Source of the DNA: DATLBA01 sp035527275
GTDB taxonomy: Bacteria; Planctomycetota; Phycisphaerae; FEN-1346
Direction of reading: 5' to 3'
DNA: 43,357 nt
Assembly: GCA_035527275.1 (NCBI GenBank)
Contig: DATLBA010000139.1
Location: 1-43,357 of the forward strand
Made by a program: the position numbers and the translations under genes. The stretch's first letter is position 1; every line of letters begins with the position of its first letter. Shown piece by piece: positions 41,065 to 43,357 of the stretch. The notes beneath the pieces were generated by a model. The model searched no databases, had not been told where the DNA came from, and saw only the letters and a list, made by a program, of their open reading frames with translations.

Positions 41065-43029
41065 CTACGAGATCGCCACGTTCTCCGTCGCGTAGGCGTA
41101 GCGCGCACGCTTCGACCGCCCCATCGCCATGAACAACGTCAGCGGCCCGACCCGGCCGACGAACATCGTCGCGATAATTAGAACCCGCCCGAAAGGACCC
41201 AGAAGCGGCGTCGCACCCGTCGAAAGCCCCACCGTCGCAAACGCCGACGTCGTCTCAAACAGAACGTCGAGAAACGCGTACCGGGCCCCCTCGACAAACC
41301 CCCACGCCGAGAGCACCATGCTGACGCCCGCCACCCATACGACGCCGATCGCCATCACCGTCAGCGCCCGCTCGAACAGGTCCCGGGCGATGCGGCGGCG
41401 GAACGCCTCCGGCTGCGACCGACGCCGCAGCGCCGACCACACACCGCACACAATCACCGCCAGCGTCACCGTCTTAATCCCGCCGCCAGTCGAGCCCGGC
41501 GACGCGCCGATGAACATCAATACCACCGTCAGGAACTTCGTCGAGGGCGCCAGACGCGTCGTGTCGGTCGTGTTGAAGCCGGCCGTCCGGGCCGTCGTCG
41601 CCAGGAACCACGCGCCGCTCAGGCGACCGGTCCACGTCCCGCCCATCGGCGGCGGCCCGGCCTCACCTTCGGGCGCCGGTCTCCGAAGGTCCCGGCGCGC
41701 CGGGATGGCGAGCGGCGAGGCGTCGGCGGCGGCCGGCGCCGCTTCCGCACCCTCGGTCGCTTCCGCAGCCTCCGGCCCTTGCGCGCCGGGCGCCAGGGCC
41801 GTTGCGCGCCACGCATCCGACCGACCGGGAAACGTCTCGAAAACAAACCCCAGCCCCGTCCCGCCCGCCAGCAGCGCCACGGTCGTCACAATCACCAGTT
41901 TACTGTGCAGCGTCAGCCGCTTCTTCGCAAGCAGCCCCCCACCCCGCGACCACAACCGGTAACGCAGCAGCCTGGCCAGATTGTAGAGGACTGTAAACCC
42001 CAGGCCGCCCGAAATAATCAGCAGAGGGAACACCAGGTTCACCTGCCAGGCCGACCGATAGGTCCGAAGGCTGTCCGAATACAGGCAAAAACCCGCGTTG
42101 CAGAACGCGCTGATCGCATGAAAGACGCTGTGTTCGATCCGCTCCGTCGGCGAAACAGCGTCGGAGACCGCCGTGTGGTCCCACAGCCCCGACAGCAACC
42201 CGGCCCCGACGGCCTCGATGCAGAACGTCATAATCAGAATGAAAATGATGATCCGCCCGACTTCCGAAAGCAGGTCGTGGCTCAGCACCTCCCGCATCAC
42301 CGCCGACTCGCGGACCCGCATCCCGCGCCAAAGCAGCAGGGCAAACACCGAACCGAACGTCATCAGACCCAGGCCGCCCAACTGAATCAGCGACAGAATC
42401 ACATACCGCCCGAGCGGCGACCAGTGCGTCCCCGTATCCACGACGATCAGACCCGTCACGCACACGCCGCTCGTCGCCGTAAACAGCGCATCGGTGAAAC
42501 TCGTGTCGGGCCGGCCCGGCGCCGTGGCCACCGGCAGGAGCAAAAGCCCTGTCCCCACCGCAATCAGCGTCAGGAAACTGCCGACAAACAAGAGCGCCGG
42601 CCGCACCCGGAGCGTCGCCAGGAACCGGTTCAACTCCACCAGCCGCAAAAGCAGGCTCAGGACAATCGTCACCTGGGCCGCCCGCCGGCACCAGACCCCC
42701 GCCTCCGGCGCCTTGGACGCATACAACACGCCCACCGCCAGCGTATACGCCCCCGCCAACGCAAAGTGAAACCACCGCGCACGCAGAACCTCGACCCGCC
42801 GACGCGCGAGCAAAAGCGCCAGCATCGGCTCCAACAAAAGCCCCGCCAGCGCCAGCATCTCCACGACGTGGAGCACGCGCCTCGTCTCCGCCGTGACGCG
42901 GAAACCGTACTCAATCGCCAGGCTCCCCACCGCCAGGACCACCACCGGCACCATCGCCGTGATGATAAAGGGGCGGGCCCGCGCCAAGGCGGTTCGAGGA
43001 CCTATCAGGGGAATGACGCGCCCTTGCAT
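41065..43029 (-). CDS. TrkH/KtrB-family potassium channel subunit
   Basis: A 654-residue integral membrane protein that takes up K+ together with the RCK subunit encoded downstream. The four pore loops with their filter glycines are visible: TSGVCVTGL, SAFCNAGFC, ARTAGFNTT and SAFATVGLSTG. The N-terminal 120 residues add extra helices before the first pore repeat. Between repeats two and three is an Ala/Pro/Glu-rich stretch of about 60-70 residues (around 410-475, including GPEAAEATEGAEAAPAAAD) that is absent from usual members and looks disordered. GGAGAGG precedes the ATG at 43029 and a strong promoter lies at 43074-43102. Confidence 0.93.
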   Translation of the reverse strand: MQGRVIPLIGPRTALARARPFIITAMVPVVVLAVGSLAIEYGFRVTAETRRVLHVVEMLALAGLLLEPMLALLLARRRVEVLRARWFHFALAGAYTLAVGVLYASKAPEAGVWCRRAAQVTIVLSLLLRLVELNRFLATLRVRPALLFVGSFLTLIAVGTGLLLLPVATAPGRPDTSFTDALFTATSGVCVTGLIVVDTGTHWSPLGRYVILSLIQLGGLGLMTFGSVFALLLWRGMRVRESAVMREVLSHDLLSEVGRIIIFILIMTFCIEAVGAGLLSGLWDHTAVSDAVSPTERIEHSVFHAISAFCNAGFCLYSDSLRTYRSAWQVNLVFPLLIISGGLGFTVLYNLARLLRYRLWSRGGGLLAKKRLTLHSKLVIVTTVALLAGGTGLGFVFETFPGRSDAWRATALAPGAQGPEAAEATEGAEAAPAAADASPLAIPARRDLRRPAPEGEAGPPPMGGTWTGRLSGAWFLATTARTAGFNTTDTTRLAPSTKFLTVVLMFIGASPGSTGGGIKTVTLAVIVCGVWSALRRRSQPEAFRRRIARDLFERALTVMAIGVVWVAGVSMVLSAWGFVEGARYAFLDVLFETTSAFATVGLSTGATPLLGPFGRVLIIATMFVGRVGPLTLFMAMGRSKRARYAYATENVAIS

Positions 43030-43073
43030 GGGTCGAAAGACCTCTCCGGACCGGACACCAGGGTTTCAACCAT

Positions 43074-43102
43074 ATTTAAGACCACCCCCGCCCGGATGTC
43101 AA
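43074..43102 (-). promoter_or_regulatory. promoter of the trkH-trkA operon
   Basis: On the minus strand: perfect -35 TTGACA (43097-43102), 17-base spacer, -10 TTAAAT (43074-43079). The transcript would start about 40 bases before the ATG at 43029. Confidence 0.65.
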
Positions 43103-43222
43103 GCAATCGCTCCCGCCTGTCCACCCCCCGCCGCGCCGGCCGACATCCCGCCCGCAACGCCTGGACCCCCGCCCATGCGCCGCCGCGGGCGGCATGCCTC
43201 CACCTTCCGGGTGCGGGGTGTC

Positions 43223-43264
43223 CCATTCGGCAGGCTCAGAGCCTACCCTGAGCCTGTCGAAGGG
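43223..43264. repeat. inverted repeat of the widespread TTCGACAGGCTCAG type
   Basis: TTCGGCAGGCTCAG (43226-43239) and CTGAGCCTGTCGAA (43248-43261) form a 14-base inverted repeat with one mismatch, flanked by CCC and GGGG. This word (CCCTTCGACAGGCTCAGG and its complement) is a well-known extragenic palindrome found in many unrelated bacterial genomes. Confidence 0.65.
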
Positions 43265-43357
43265 GCAGGCCTCACCCTGCACGCGGTCTTCGGGGCACGG
43301 ATGTAAGTGCCTGTGCTTACAGTGCTTACGACATCCCGCCTATGTGCTTCGCCAAAA

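Larger units (their letters stand above)
43030..43357. other. intergenic end of window, upstream of trkH
   Basis: Besides the promoter at 43074-43102 and the palindrome at 43223-43264, the last 60 bases carry GTGCTTAC twice in direct repeat (43313-43320, 43322-43329) and an inverted TGTAAG/CTTACA pair (43302-43307, 43316-43321), which could be an operator. No gene is visible. Confidence 0.4.

Noticed and set aside
1..43357. tRNA, rRNA, RNase P, tmRNA, CRISPR or prophage genes
   Set aside because: I looked for T-loop words, RNase P and tmRNA signatures, repeat-spacer spacing and phage genes on both strands by eye and saw none; a covariance search would be decisive.

Overview
The window is a high-GC bacterial chromosome segment, GC-rich by eye except for one AT-richer patch at about 2.0-4.5 kb. 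It reads as a Gram-negative bacterium, most likely a planctomycete (possibly the Phycisphaerae side). Reasons: LptF/LptG lipopolysaccharide export genes, lipoproteins, several HtrA-type proteases, cytoplasmic HDOD and HD-GYP signalling proteins, response regulators with an excisionase-type helix-turn-helix, and dnaA without dnaN or gyrB beside it. The phylum is inference. I saw no rRNA, tRNA, CRISPR array, transposase or phage gene.

Left part, 1-6.5 kb, all minus strand: a secreted helical-repeat protein cut by the window edge, a DUF2617-like protein, a 650-base non-coding stretch, an AT-richer type II restriction-modification pair (XcyI-like endonuclease and a TSPPY methyltransferase) with its own promoter, a double ACT-domain protein, a remnant of a family 5 glycoside hydrolase, pdxJ, and a 25-residue, very basic protein behind a near-consensus promoter.

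6.6-16.4 kb: an HtrA-like lipoprotein protease and a larger partner that has lost its catalytic residues (plus); an ECF sigma factor and zinc-finger anti-sigma factor (minus); a PsbP/DcrB-like lipoprotein, glyA, lptF and lptG (plus).

16.5-29.3 kb: an MNT nucleotidyltransferase with a frameshifted HEPN partner, a cluster of four palindromes, then thpR-recA-htrA (read in that order on the minus strand), a GH127 beta-L-arabinofuranosidase-like enzyme, a PfkB sugar kinase, a tandem HD-GYP protein whose second domain is degenerate, a DUF362 protein with a twin-arginine signal, a LysM lipoprotein, and a pair likely to make inositol phospholipids (inositol-3-phosphate synthase and a CDP-alcohol phosphotransferase).

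29.5-43.4 kb: dnaA is preceded by a 12-base inverted repeat of DnaA-box-like sequences and starts a 10.5-kb run of plus-strand genes: a phosphohexomutase, a secreted helical protein, a three-gene signalling cassette (HTH-REC, HDOD-GAF-histidine kinase, REC-GAF-HD-GYP), a Sua5/TsaC-LMW phosphatase fusion and rpiB. The right end is a trkH/ktrB-trkA/ktrA potassium-uptake operon on the minus strand. Good housekeeping promoters of TTGACA/TATAAT type are visible before the R-M pair, the tiny basic gene, the DUF362 gene, ino1, the signalling cassette, the Sua5 fusion and the potassium operon, so the main sigma factor appears to use ordinary -35/-10 elements.
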